Positions 8,115 to 17,383 of a stretch of DNA of 64,000 nucleotides are shown in pieces. Source of the DNA: Pararhizobium qamdonense (GTDB lineage: Bacteria > Pseudomonadota > Alphaproteobacteria > Rhizobiales > Rhizobiaceae); NCBI RefSeq assembly GCF_029277445.1, contig NZ_CP119566.1:2234001-2298000 (forward strand). The letters are read 5' to 3'. The notes beneath the pieces were generated by a model. It was not told the origin of the DNA. It saw only the letters and a program-made list of their open reading frames with translations, and searched no databases. Each line of letters begins with the position of its first letter. Within the stretch, counting starts at the first letter, position 1. Both the position numbers and the translations under genes were made by a program.

Positions 8115-8264
8115 TCTCCTGTTGCTTGCATGAATCGTGAGGTCGAGGGACTATGCCACCGGATCATCGGATGGCAGTGCCCACGACCTAATGTCGATCT
8201 AAATGCCTCAGCTAAGCTTTTTGAACCGGGTATACCGGAGCCCGACGGCTTCGCTCTTTAGATT

Positions 8265-8633
8265 CTACTGTAGGCCTAGCCTCTGACTGATCACTGATAG
8301 AAAAGCTTTACCGCTGAAGGGCTTCCTTAAAACTGAGGAGGCGTCTTCGGCTGAGAGTTTTTCAACCAACTCGTAGCGACCCGTAATCAATATGACGGGG
8401 AGTTGCGGATGGTCCCGGTGAAGGATTTCTCGGAGCCGGAACCCATCCAGTCCAGGCATGCCAATATCAGTTACGACACAAGTAATACGGGCAAGGTCTA
8501 GGCTGGCCAAAAGTGTTTCAGCACCATCGAAGGAAAGGGCATCATATTCTGCCGACTCCAACAATTCCCGTAATGCTTGCCTAACGCGGTTGTCGTCATC
8601 AACTATAGCGATGAGTTGACGCTTGTCAGACAT
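8265..8633 (-). CDS. Stand-alone receiver-domain response regulator
   Basis: The 122-residue protein is only a CheY-like receiver domain: the acidic pocket IVDDDN is near residue 11, the phospho-acceptor is Asp56 in VVTDIGMPG, the conserved Thr lies in ILITGR and the conserved Lys in RKPF. There is no output domain, so it must act by protein contact or as part of a relay. It follows the PAS histidine kinase gene by about 63 bp on the same strand, and the two are presumably cotranscribed with the kinase as phosphodonor. Sequence is closest in style to FixJ receivers. An AAGG ribosome site precedes the ATG. Confidence 0.87.
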   Translation of the reverse strand: MSDKRQLIAIVDDDNRVRQALRELLESAEYDALSFDGAETLLASLDLARITCVVTDIGMPGLDGFRLREILHRDHPQLPVILITGRYELVEKLSAEDASSVLRKPFSGKAFLSVISQRLGLQ

Positions 8634-8696
8634 CTACCTTGTTTCCTTCAGTGAAAGTGTCATGGCTGCAGTGCTCTTTGACAGCCCATAGCAGGT

Positions 8697-10772
8697 TTAA
8701 GAAGCAAATTTCGAGATATCGGCAGCGTCGTCATGACTAGGTTGAGCACCGTCTTCCTCTGTCCCTGAAATCGGCAGGGAAAACGCGAAGATTGTTCCTT
8801 GCGGTGAATTTTTTGTGTGCCATAGATCGCCATTGTGCGCTTCTACGATGGACCGGCATATTACTAAGCCCATCCCCATTCCATCGTCTTTTGTCGTGAA
8901 AAACGCTTGCCCGATACCTGCCTCTGTCGGCAAGCCGACGCCATCATCGATGACCTCTACGATGACGTGCGTCTCGTCGTAACGACTTCGCACGATGATG
9001 GGTGAAACAGTTCCTTCGCTTCCATCTAACGCCTCTAGTCCGTTGCGAATTAGGTTCACGAGGATTTGTTGGATTTGTACGCGATCCATCATGACGGTAG
9101 GGATATTTGAAGCGAGTTCGGTGCGTATTCCAACTTTCACACCGATATCGCTGACGCCAATAATCCGCGTGACCTCTTGGATGACTGTGTTGACGTTTTC
9201 AATGACCCGGGCCCGAGAGCTTCGGCGAAAGAGCGAGCGAATACTGCTGACAATCTCCGCCGCGTCTGTGGCATTGTTTATCATGGCTTCCGCAGACGCA
9301 ATCGCGCGATCCACGTTGGGTGAGGCGAGGGTGAGCCATCGGTGGCACGCTTCTGCGTTCGAGATAATCGCCGTTAATGGCTGGTTGACTTCGTGCGCGA
9401 TTGAGGCGGCCAGTTCTGCCAGGCTGGCAGCCCTTGCAGCATCCCCTAGTTTCTCCTGCATGCTTCGCAGTGCGGCCTGCGACTGAACCTCTTCTTCGAC
9501 GTCGATTAGGAAGCCGTATTGCCGCAGTTTGCCCGAAGAGGCGTCTCTGAGGCCTGCATATCGTCCTTCCACCCAACGATATACCCCGTCGGCCCGACGC
9601 AAACGGTAACGCATCGTGACGACAGCGTTGTCTCCAGGATTGCTATTGTAAAGTGTGACTAGTGCTGGCAGATCATCAGGGTGGACCAGTTCTGCCATCG
9701 CACGACCTGCATCGAGGCCGTCTGTCCCCGTATCGTCTTCAGGTGTAATCCCTGTGAAAGTAAGCAGGGGCTTGTTAAAATACGTGTTACCTCGTTCGTC
9801 ACCGACAGTCCAAATCATCATCGGGATGACATCGATAAGTTGTCGAAGCTCCTGTTCGCGGTAGCGGAGTGCATCTTCTTCTCGCTTCAGTGCGTCAATA
9901 TCGATTGCGACCCCGTACCATTGCAGGGGTTTCCCATCAGCGTCCCGCAACAATTCACCTCGCTGTTCGGTCCAACGATAAATCCCATCGGCCCGCCTCA
10001 TCCGGTAACGAGCCGATAAAGGCTCTCCCGTTTCCAGGCTGTGTTTTAGCAAGTCTTCTGCGAGGCCTGCATCGTCAGGATGAATCAGGCCAGGGTTTGA
10101 GCGGCTCACCCGTCGTTGGCTATGCGGGATATCATCAAGTTCACAGCCGAAAAACGTCTGCAAACGCTTGCTAAAATGCGTAACGTAGCCATCGAGGTCG
10201 CAGCACCATATACTTACAGGCAAAGCGTCTATCAGCCTCTGCAGTTCCTGTTCTCTCTTTCGCAAGGCAAGCTCGGCAACCTTTTCGACTTCGATGTCGA
10301 TTTGGGTGCCATACCATGCGGTTATTGATCCCGCGTCATCACGGGCAGGGTGCACCGCCAGCCGGTGCCAGAGGTAAACACCATCCCAGCGTCGCAACCT
10401 GTATTCATAGGTTGCAGGTTCCCCTGATTTCAAGGTCTTTGCCCAATGGTCCAACGTCCCCTGCAGGTCCTCCGGGTGAATAATTTGGGCCAGCATATTT
10501 GCGTAAGCTTCATGGAATTGTCCGCGCTTAAACCCGTTCATCTTGATAAAACTGTCATCCAAGCCGTAATATCTAAGCGCAGGGGGGCTTACATAAGTGA
10601 ACCGGCCATCAGGGTCGTTGGACCACCCGTGGCCTGGCATGCCTTCAACTATCGCGCGAGCATACTTGTCTACGAGGCGCTCATGGCGGGTAGACCAAAC
10701 CCGCCAGACATACCCAGATGCGAATCCGACAATAACGGCGCAAATTACGGTCAGTAGAATATGTGTCGGCAT
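8697..10772 (-). CDS. Membrane-anchored PAS sensor histidine kinase (FixL-like)
   Basis: The 691-residue protein has one N-terminal membrane helix (residues 5-25) and then three PAS_3 domains with PAC tails at about 45-160, 175-295 and 305-425. The dimerisation domain has phospho-acceptor His460 in ASIAHEVNQPL, followed by a complete ATPase domain: N box NLIRNGLEAL, G1 DDGVGLP and G2 GMGMGL. The lack of a periplasmic domain suggests a cytoplasmic signal sensed by PAS. The adjacent receiver at 8265 is the likely partner. Two further kinases of the same architecture lie at 11699 and 36231, suggesting paralogous expansion. Confidence 0.9.
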   Translation of the reverse strand: MPTHILLTVICAVIVGFASGYVWRVWSTRHERLVDKYARAIVEGMPGHGWSNDPDGRFTYVSPPALRYYGLDDSFIKMNGFKRGQFHEAYANMLAQIIHPEDLQGTLDHWAKTLKSGEPATYEYRLRRWDGVYLWHRLAVHPARDDAGSITAWYGTQIDIEVEKVAELALRKREQELQRLIDALPVSIWCCDLDGYVTHFSKRLQTFFGCELDDIPHSQRRVSRSNPGLIHPDDAGLAEDLLKHSLETGEPLSARYRMRRADGIYRWTEQRGELLRDADGKPLQWYGVAIDIDALKREEDALRYREQELRQLIDVIPMMIWTVGDERGNTYFNKPLLTFTGITPEDDTGTDGLDAGRAMAELVHPDDLPALVTLYNSNPGDNAVVTMRYRLRRADGVYRWVEGRYAGLRDASSGKLRQYGFLIDVEEEVQSQAALRSMQEKLGDAARAASLAELAASIAHEVNQPLTAIISNAEACHRWLTLASPNVDRAIASAEAMINNATDAAEIVSSIRSLFRRSSRARVIENVNTVIQEVTRIIGVSDIGVKVGIRTELASNIPTVMMDRVQIQQILVNLIRNGLEALDGSEGTVSPIIVRSRYDETHVIVEVIDDGVGLPTEAGIGQAFFTTKDDGMGMGLVICRSIVEAHNGDLWHTKNSPQGTIFAFSLPISGTEEDGAQPSHDDAADISKFAS

Positions 10773-10879
10773 TAACGCTTCCTAGGGGCTTCCTTCACCT
10801 AGGATAGCTTGGCCTTCAAACGCAGTCACGATGTTAATGGTTCACTGATTTAGGTCCCTGATTTCCGGTGCTCGACGCG

Positions 10880-11326
10880 TTAGGAAACCATCCACCTCTG
10901 TCTGGAACGACGACCGTCCAAGCTGGCAACACCGGCTCCAAATGCAGCTAGTTGGAGCAGGCCGCCTGCCATCGCCGCATTTTTCCAAAAGTGGAGAAAT
11001 TGGTTTTGGTCCGAAAAGTCACTGTGGAACACCAAGGCTGTTAAAAGGCTGAAAAGTGCAAGGATCAAGCCCACGAAACGAGTTTGATATCCCAAGGCAA
11101 TGGCCGCACCCCCGCCAATTTCCAGCACAATCGCTCCGACCAGCGCTATTACCGGAAACGGAAGCCCGGATGCCGCGATGTAACCCAGATATGATTCGGA
11201 GTTGGTGATCTTCCCAATTCCGGACGTTATGAATATCGGGCTGATAAGAAGGCGGCCCACCAGGGCAGCAAGCGCGGTGTAGTTTGCGGCCATATCTCGG
11301 TTGCTAGCAGTGCTGACGGTGCCCAT
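10880..11326 (-). CDS. DoxX-family membrane protein
   Basis: The 148-residue protein has four predicted membrane helices (ALVGRLLISPIFITSGIGKI; VIALVGAIVLEIGGGAAIAL; VGLILALFSLLTALVF; AAMAGGLLQLAAFGAG) and the DoxX hallmarks PIFITSGIGKI and LEIGGGAAIALGYQTR. FHSDFSDQNQFLHFWKNAAM follows, as in YphA/DoxX proteins. DoxX-type proteins of the inner membrane are linked to redox homeostasis and associate with oxidoreductases. The start ATG at 11326 follows GAGG; a shorter start at residue 12 is possible. It is isolated on the minus strand, with kinases on both sides. A shorter DoxX paralogue is at 21492. Confidence 0.88.
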   Translation of the reverse strand: MGTVSTASNRDMAANYTALAALVGRLLISPIFITSGIGKITNSESYLGYIAASGLPFPVIALVGAIVLEIGGGAAIALGYQTRFVGLILALFSLLTALVFHSDFSDQNQFLHFWKNAAMAGGLLQLAAFGAGVASLDGRRSRQRWMVS

Positions 11327-11698
11327 CTGGTCGATCCTCGCTAAATCCGGTCTGCCGCAATGAGATCGCTTGTCTCCACACGGCCAATGTGAGGATCAAA
11401 GCCCATAATGGTTCGGGAAAATAGTCATCTGATCGTATACCTTGATAGGCTGGAGCGCGCGGCGCGACGGATGCTGATCTTTCGCTTTCTGTCACGGTTC
11501 TAGCTAGCAGGGGGCCCGATATCAGCGTAGGCTCTGGCCGTGGTCTGTCCCGGCATTGTTTGACGGAGTTTCAACCGGTGCATCTGCCATTGGGCAGACG
11601 GTATGCGTGTGAAAAGCATGAAACGTTGCCTAAGCTCAATCTCGCCCCTTGCCCAAAGTGAAAGGTTTACGCTTTTATTGTGATGGGTGCGGTGAAAA
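11327..11698. other. Intergenic region between divergent DoxX and kinase genes
   Basis: This 372-bp region should hold the promoters of both neighbours. Short minus-strand open frames cover it, but they lack ribosome sites and recognisable products. No hairpin or conserved operator stood out. Confidence 0.4.
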
Positions 11699-13270
11699 AT
11701 GCTTCGGCTGGTGAATACGTTGGCGCTGAGTGACAAGAACTTTCTAATTTATCTTGCCGACCAGGTAGAATTGGTCCCAGGCAATGGGTGGGCGTGTCTG
11801 GTCGATGGCAGCCAAATTGTGCTCAGCCAATCTATGGCGGCCCAACTGGGGTTGCCGCATCACCAACTGATGATACCTTCTTCCATCCTAAGACATTTGG
11901 ACCCCGACAATGTCGCTGTCTTCGCCCGTAAATGGTTGACGTCCATTAAGAGTGGGGAGCAATTCGACGCGATCCACCGGACGAGGTTCGCCAGCATTAG
12001 CTTCCGGTTTAGCGGCAAGCTTTTGTCGCGCACCGATTTGCCCGCCTCGTTCTGGATTGGCACTGCCTTGGAAATTGACAGCGCTCTTAAGGCGGAGCAG
12101 GTGGGGGGCTATAGCAGCTATGCGAAAGGCATTGATGAAACTGCCGCCTCTCAAAAGGCCCTAAAAGACCGGGAGGAACAGCTTCGTCTCGTCGTTGGCA
12201 CGATTCCCGCCGTAGTCTGGGAGACCGAGCCTAACGGTAAAACAACTTTCTTCAACCGTCGACCAGGTGACTTTCCGGACATTGTGTTACCGGCGACAGG
12301 CGATCCGAAAGAAGCGCTTTTTACCGCAATGAGGTCTGTGATCCACCCTGATGATCAAGCGCAACTGCAAGAGGCGATGGAGAGGAGTTATCAGACTGGA
12401 GACGGGTGGCAGGCGAGATACCGCCGACGGTCAGACAGCGGATACCGCTGGCTTGAAGGTCGCACGACACCGTTGTTAGACGACAAAGGCAATCTAGTTC
12501 GTTGGTATGGCATTGGAATCGACGTTGAGGACGAAGTGCGAGCTAGAGAGCAATATCGACTTGCGCAAGAAGACCTTGAGAGGGTGACCCAGATAGCAAG
12601 CTTGGCCGAATTGTCTGCTTCGATTGCTCATGAAATAAGCCAGCCCCTAGCTTCCGCAGCGGTTGGCGCGGATGCCTGTGTCAGGTGGCTGTCTGCTGAA
12701 CCTCCAAATATTCAAAAAGCAAGACTGAGCGCAGCGGGTGTCCATCGTGATACCGAGTTGGCGGCTGAGATTGTAAGCCGAGTCCGGGCTATGTTTCAGC
12801 TGGGCGAGGGGCACAAGCAAACATGCTCAATAAACACGATTGTCAGTGATGTTTGCTCTATTTTTTCGCACGGGGAAGGAGCCCGAGGCGTTGTGGTTTC
12901 GAAACGTCTAGATGCCGAAGAGCCGCTTGTCGTGGTCGATCCCTTGCAAATCCGACAGGTTTTGATGAACCTGCTGAGGAACGCATCAGAGGCAACGGCG
13001 CTCAACGACGACAGAGCACGTTCGATAGATGTCCAGACCTCCACAAGAGGGCAGCAAGTATTGGTTTCCGTTGAAGACCGGGGAACTGGCATCTCTGAAC
13101 TTACAAAGATTTTCGAGCCCTTCTACACCACAAAAGACAGCGGAATGGGCGTCGGTCTCGCTATCAGCAGATCAATGATTAGTTTACACGGCGGAACGAT
13201 CTGGGCTGAGAACACTGGCGAAGGAGCCCGTGTAGCATTCTCTCTTCAGCGTATGAATACTAATTCTTGA
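11699..13270 (+). CDS. Cytoplasmic PAS sensor histidine kinase
   Basis: The 523-residue protein lacks membrane helices. An N-terminal PAS-like region (about 20-130) is followed by a PAS_3/PAC domain at about 160-285 (AVVWETEPNGKTTFFNRRPG, RWLEGRTTPLLDDKGNLVRW). The HisKA domain carries His311 in ASIAHEISQPL. The ATPase domain has the N box NLLRNASEA, G1 DRGTGI and G2 GMGVGLAI. It is catalytically complete. No response regulator lies next to it; candidates within the window are the receiver at 8265 and the FixJ-type genes at 38634 and 41006. The start has GGTG upstream and is the only good ATG. Confidence 0.88.
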   Translation: MLRLVNTLALSDKNFLIYLADQVELVPGNGWACLVDGSQIVLSQSMAAQLGLPHHQLMIPSSILRHLDPDNVAVFARKWLTSIKSGEQFDAIHRTRFASISFRFSGKLLSRTDLPASFWIGTALEIDSALKAEQVGGYSSYAKGIDETAASQKALKDREEQLRLVVGTIPAVVWETEPNGKTTFFNRRPGDFPDIVLPATGDPKEALFTAMRSVIHPDDQAQLQEAMERSYQTGDGWQARYRRRSDSGYRWLEGRTTPLLDDKGNLVRWYGIGIDVEDEVRAREQYRLAQEDLERVTQIASLAELSASIAHEISQPLASAAVGADACVRWLSAEPPNIQKARLSAAGVHRDTELAAEIVSRVRAMFQLGEGHKQTCSINTIVSDVCSIFSHGEGARGVVVSKRLDAEEPLVVVDPLQIRQVLMNLLRNASEATALNDDRARSIDVQTSTRGQQVLVSVEDRGTGISELTKIFEPFYTTKDSGMGVGLAISRSMISLHGGTIWAENTGEGARVAFSLQRMNTNS

Positions 13271-13433
13271 CGATTTAGATTCAAGACGGTCTTCAACCAA
13301 TCTCCATCGGCTTGTAGCGATGGGATAAGCATGTAACCGGATTCCACGACCTAACTACCAACTAACTGAAAACCTCTTCGCTCGCCCCCAGGAGCACACT
13401 CACGAATGAGTGAACAAGTCCGTCAAAATTAAC

Positions 13434-13458
13434 ATTGTGCGCAATTAAATTGTGCGCT
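13434..13458. promoter_or_regulatory. Short direct/inverted repeats before the hydrolase gene
   Basis: ATTGTGCGC occurs twice (13434-13442 and 13449-13457), 15 bp apart, joined by AATTAA. The first copy extends into a near-palindrome ATTGTGCGCAAT. Such AT-flanked short palindromes are typical of MarR/OhrR-type or LysR operators. The site lies about 35 bp before the ATG, where it could overlap the promoter. Confidence 0.4.
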
Positions 13459-13490
13459 AATTAATTTGCGGGAAAACGAAAGGAACTCTC

Positions 13491-14263
13491 ATGTATAGCT
13501 TTTTGAAACTCGCGCTGGTGACAGCAGTTATCGCAACGCCTGCTCTGGCAGCATTCGCTAGCGATAAGCCTCCAATAGTTTTGGTTCATGGGGCATTCGC
13601 TGATTCTTCGAGTTGGAACGGCGTTATCGAAAGGCTCGAAAAGGACGGCTACAGCGTAACAGCAATCGCTAACCCACTTCGCGCGTTAAATCTGACGCTG
13701 AATATGTCCGCAGCTTCGTTGCAAGCTTGAAAACGTCGGTTGTTCTAGTTGGCCATTCCTACGGGGGCTCCGTGATCAGCGAGGCCGCACAGCCGTCAAA
13801 CGTCAAGGCGCTCGTATACGTGGCTGCTTTTGCACCGGAGGTTGGTGAAAATGCTGCGGGACTTTCCGGAAAGTTTCCTGGCGGTACGCTCGGCGATGCA
13901 CTTCAAAATCCGGTCGGTATTCCCGGTGGCGGTAGCGATTTGTATATACAGCAAGCCAAGTTTCACGATCAGTTTGCTGCAGACGTTCCTGCACAGGCTG
14001 GTGAGTTGATGGCTGCAACTCAACGCCCAATCGCGGCGTCTGCACTAGCTGAAACCGCCACAAAAGCGGCCTGGAAAGACATTCCGTCTTGGTTCATCTA
14101 TGGCGACGCTGACAAAAATATTCCGGAAGCTGCACTCGGCTGGATGGCTGAGCGTGCGAAGTCAAAGAAGACTGTCGTCGTAAAAGGCGCTTCACATGTT
14201 GTAATGGTATCGAATGCGGACAAGGTCGCCGAGCTAGTTGAAGAAGCTGCGGCTTCTAAATGA
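13491..14263 (+). pseudogene. Exported alpha/beta hydrolase interrupted by a frameshift
   Basis: The first frame (13491-13730) gives a signal peptide (MYSFLKLALVTAVIATPALA) and the strand-turn PPIVLVHGAFADSSSWNGVI, and runs into a stop at 13728-13730. The second frame resumes the fold with SVVLVGHSYGGSVISEAAQ, holding the GHSYGG nucleophile elbow. It continues with the acid region IYGDADKNIP and the catalytic His in KGASHVVMVS. Restoring one G after CTTCGCG near 13681-13686 joins the frames as ANPLRGVKSDAEYVRSFVAS, so a 1-nt deletion is the simplest explanation. It may be a true pseudogene or a sequencing error. The family is the periplasmic esterase/chloroperoxidase-like hydrolases common in rhizobia. 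Confidence 0.85.
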
Positions 14264-14267
14264 GCGT

Positions 14268-14314
14268 TGGCCCGCGACAAGGTCGACGCGGCTTCCGTCG
14301 CGGGCCATCTTTGT
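14268..14314 (+). terminator. Hairpin terminator after the hydrolase gene
   Basis: TGGCCCGCGAC at 14268-14278 pairs perfectly with GTCGCGGGCCA at 14297-14307, followed by TCTTTGTT. The stem is strong and the U-run weak, so it is a probable but imperfect terminator. Confidence 0.55.
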
Positions 14315-14399
14315 TAGTCCCGTGTGTGCGATGTATCAGCTACATAGCGCTTGGGGCACAGTTTCCGCAGCGAGTGAGGCGATCTGCCCGTACTTTGGT

Positions 14400-15149
14400 T
14401 CACTGGGCCAAAGAAGTCAGCCACTGGCTGAAGTTTGTTTTGCCGATACGCGCTTCTCCTACGGGCACAAGTGTATCAGGCTCAAGTCGGGCACCAAAGT
14501 ACAACGCGTCAGGGTCGGCTACCACACGGCGAGCGTCGCCTTTCGCCGTCAAATAACGACTCACCGCATCACTCATTGGCTCACGGTTTGGCCCAGCCAC
14601 TTCGACGATGCCTCCAGTTGGGTCTCCCATTAGGACATCGCTAAGGGCATCGGCTAGATCGTTCGCCGCGATCACTTGGACATGACCAGTCGAGATGCGC
14701 GTTTCCTCGTTGGTCCCGCCAAGGTCTGCAATCGCCCCCAGGAATTCCATAAATTGTGTTGAATGCACAATTGTGAACGGCACGCCGGAATCTTTCACCA
14801 ACTTCTCTTGGAGAATTTTTCCTTGGAAATAAGCATTGTCGGGGAGTCGGTCGGTGCCAACAATGGACAACAGAACGTGGTGACGAACGTTTGCCTTCTT
14901 TTCGGCATTGATGAGATTTGATGTAGAAACCCCGAAAAAATCCAGTATGCCTTGCTGGTCGAACGTTGGCGAGTTGGTTACGTCCAGGACCGCGTGAGCG
15001 TTAGCCATGGCCTGTTCCAGGCCTTCACCAGTGATGCTGTTCACACCGGTCTCCGGCGCTGCAGCAATTACTTCATGACCAGCCGACCTTAATCTGGCGA
15101 CGACCTTCGTGCCGATGAACCCTGTTCCGCCTACTACAACATATTTCAT
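14400..15149 (-). CDS. NmrA-like / atypical SDR NAD(P)-binding reductase
   Basis: The 249-residue protein opens with the Rossmann motif YVVVGGTGFIGTKVVARL (GxxGxxG). It keeps an NmrA-like core: VLDVTNSPTF, HHVLLSIVGTDRLPDNAYFQ, KILQEKLVKDSGVPFTIVHS and TQFMEFL. Atypical SDRs of this group bind NADP and act as quinone or redox-sensing reductases. The protein is clearly paralogous to the product of 22004, with the same order of motifs and the same length. It is convergent with the broken hydrolase gene and lies near a LysR regulator on the same strand, with no overlap. The cytoplasmic location is inferred from the lack of a signal. Confidence 0.87.
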   Translation of the reverse strand: MKYVVVGGTGFIGTKVVARLRSAGHEVIAAAPETGVNSITGEGLEQAMANAHAVLDVTNSPTFDQQGILDFFGVSTSNLINAEKKANVRHHVLLSIVGTDRLPDNAYFQGKILQEKLVKDSGVPFTIVHSTQFMEFLGAIADLGGTNEETRISTGHVQVIAANDLADALSDVLMGDPTGGIVEVAGPNREPMSDAVSRYLTAKGDARRVVADPDALYFGARLEPDTLVPVGEARIGKTNFSQWLTSLAQ

Positions 15150-15342
15150 TTTTCGCTTCCCTATTTTCCTTCCGATAGGGTCAACTCAAGTCGGGAATCA
15201 GGCAAGCTATACGGATGTATGCCGTCTACCTGGCGTAACCGGTCGTTTTATAGGTCAGAGCGTTGTCCAACAGTGGGATCGCGTTTGTGCTATAGCTGTG
15301 GTCGCGGCCATCAAGGTCAGTTAAAGTGGCCGAGTTGGAAGC

Positions 15343-16254
15343 TTAAGTAGCACCCCTTAAATTTTGTCGCCGCCATTCAAAAGCGTGATCTATGAACGCT
15401 CGCAGCCCAGCAGAGGGAAGCCGTCTGCTTGGATAATAGAGGCAGACACCAGGGTATGGGGGCGTCCACTCCGGCAGAAGCTGGACAAGTTTTCCGCTGG
15501 AAATATCGTGTTCCACCGCACGAAGGGCCACATAAGCGATGCCTGCATGTTGACGTGCCGCCAAAACACTAAGTTCGGTGCTGCCCGCGACTAGTCGCCC
15601 TCGAACATCGACCGATATCGTGTCACCGTTGCGCTCAAGCTCCCAATTCACCAGACTGCCGCTTGGCAACCGCGCCCTTATGCACTCATGCTGCAGTAGG
15701 TCTCCCGGCGACGTTGGAATGTTTTTCCGCTCAAGATAAACAGGCGAGGCAACTATGACAAAAGACTCTGTTTGGCCGAGCGAGACCGAAATCATGTCCT
15801 TTGGTATCACGTCTTGAAGCCGGATACCGGCATCAAATCCCTGGGCAACGATGTCGACTAGTCGCCCTTCTGTAACGAGGTCAACTTTCATGTCTGGATG
15901 GTTCGCCAAGAAGTCGATGACGAGTGGGAGTATTCTTTCAGCTCCACCTTCTGACGTGTTCAGCCTTAACGTCCCCGACGGAGTGCTGCGCAGATGGTCG
16001 ACCGCAGCAAGTGCGGCATCGATATCGTTTAGCGCTGGACGAACCCGTTTCAGTAGCGCCTCGCCAGCCTCAGTGATGGAAACACTTCTGGTGGTTCGAT
16101 TGAACAATCGAATTCCTAAACGCTTCTCCACAGTCGCAACCTGATGGCTGAGCGACGATACTGAAACCTCCAGCTCCCTCGCGGCTCCACGGAAGCTTCC
16201 AGCAGCTTCAACTGTAGCAATTGCCCGCAGGTCCGCAAGCGTCATTCCCGACAT
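15343..16254 (-). CDS. LysR-family transcriptional regulator
   Basis: The 303-residue protein has an N-terminal winged helix-turn-helix (ADLRAIATVEAAGSFRGAAR; SVSSLSHQVATVEKRLGIRL; FNRTTRSVSITEAG) and a LysR effector domain of the CrgA/DmlR type (TLRLNTSEGGAERILPLVID; GFDAGIRLQDVIPKDMISVS). It is transcribed away from the SDR gene at 16348 across a 93-bp gap, the usual LysR arrangement, so the SDR is the likeliest target. The effector is unknown. The start MSGMTLADL has two possible ATGs 9 nt apart. Length and domain content are normal for the family. Confidence 0.93.
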   Translation of the reverse strand: MSGMTLADLRAIATVEAAGSFRGAARELEVSVSSLSHQVATVEKRLGIRLFNRTTRSVSITEAGEALLKRVRPALNDIDAALAAVDHLRSTPSGTLRLNTSEGGAERILPLVIDFLANHPDMKVDLVTEGRLVDIVAQGFDAGIRLQDVIPKDMISVSLGQTESFVIVASPVYLERKNIPTSPGDLLQHECIRARLPSGSLVNWELERNGDTISVDVRGRLVAGSTELSVLAARQHAGIAYVALRAVEHDISSGKLVQLLPEWTPPYPGVCLYYPSRRLPSAGLRAFIDHAFEWRRQNLRGAT

Positions 16255-16347
16255 TGTCCAATTTCCTTCAACGAGGCGTCCAGCATTGTCCCGGTTATAT
16301 AGTGGATCAAGCGTTGCTAGATAGGGTGGGTATCAAGGAGTGAAACT

Positions 16348-17178
16348 ATGACAAAAACAGTTCTGATTACCGGCTGCTCGTCAGGCTTTGGCGAAGCGAG
16401 TGCATGCCTCTTTGCAGAGAGGGGGTGGAATGTTGTCGCAACGATGCGCAATCCCAGTGATCTCTGCGAAACACTGCCAAACGTTTTTGTAACCAAGCTT
16501 GATGTGCAAGATCGGGCTTCGATCCGGAGCGCATTGGATGCCGGGATCGAAAAATTCGGTCGGATTGACGTTGTAATTAACAACGCTGGGTACGGACTGT
16601 CTGGTGTTTTTGAGGGTACACCCCGAGAGAAAGTTTTGGACCAGTTTGAGGTCAACGTTTTTGGCGTGATGGACGTGGTTCGCGAAACGCTTCCCCATTT
16701 CCGTGCACATCGTTCTGGTCTCTTCATTAACGTGAGTTCGGGAGCCGGTGTTTTCGGGCTGCCGATGATCTCGCTGTATAACGCGTCCAAGTTTGCCTTA
16801 GAAGGCTTCTCGGAATCGCTGTCCTATGAGCTGAGTGCGCTCGGGATCGGTGTCAAAATTGTCGAACCAGGGGGCGTTCTCGAAACCAAGTTCGGTGAGC
16901 GCAGCGGTCAAGAATTTACCTCGACCTCAACACCTGCAGACTACGATGAATTCGTCGCTGGAGCTGGCGCGATCTTCGAGGGTTTGCGCAAGTCGCGCGG
17001 TTTGGCAACTAGCGAAGAGGTAGCTGAAGTCATTTTCAGCGCTGCAACCGACGGAACCGATCAGCTACGTTATATCGCGACTGAGGATATCAAGCCGCTC
17101 ATCGAGAAAAGGCGCGGAAGCTCAGAATCGGAGTATATGACCTTTATGCGCAGCCGAATGATGCCCAAGCTTGATTGA
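16348..17178 (+). CDS. Short-chain dehydrogenase/reductase
   Basis: The 276-residue protein has the classical SDR cofactor motif TGCSSGFGEA near residues 7-16, NNAGYG, the catalytic Ser in FINVSSGAGVFG, and the YNASK catalytic Tyr-Lys pair. A C-terminal substrate region follows (VEPGGVLETKFGER). It is an intact NAD(P)-dependent oxidoreductase of the classical type. The substrate cannot be read from the sequence. AAGGAG precedes the ATG. It is divergent from a LysR regulator and is followed by a hairpin, so it is probably monocistronic and LysR-controlled. Confidence 0.92.
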   Translation: MTKTVLITGCSSGFGEASACLFAERGWNVVATMRNPSDLCETLPNVFVTKLDVQDRASIRSALDAGIEKFGRIDVVINNAGYGLSGVFEGTPREKVLDQFEVNVFGVMDVVRETLPHFRAHRSGLFINVSSGAGVFGLPMISLYNASKFALEGFSESLSYELSALGIGVKIVEPGGVLETKFGERSGQEFTSTSTPADYDEFVAGAGAIFEGLRKSRGLATSEEVAEVIFSAATDGTDQLRYIATEDIKPLIEKRRGSSESEYMTFMRSRMMPKLD

Positions 17179-17198
17179 TCAAGACTAGGCTTCGGCTT

Positions 17199-17230
17199 GT
17201 GGCGGCTAGTAATGGCCGCCACGCATTTGT
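17199..17230 (+). terminator. Possible terminator after the SDR gene
   Basis: GTGGCGG at 17199-17205 pairs with CCGCCAC at 17216-17222 around a 10-nt loop, followed by GCATTTGTT. The U-run is poor, so the call is tentative. Confidence 0.4.
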
Positions 17231-17383
17231 TGGCTTCCGATCATCGGCGAGCTTCGGGCAGTGGCAGTCTCTATGAACGGCTCCACTTAAACTGAGGTCG
17301 AGCCCGTGGCTATATCTTTGTATACTTTTCAAATGACGACATTCCGTCGATTCTCCGAGCAATCACATTGCTAGGATGAAAAC

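Noticed and set aside
11304..11736. Two short minus-strand frames between DoxX and the kinase gene
   Set aside because: No ribosome sites, no recognisable product and unusual amino-acid composition.
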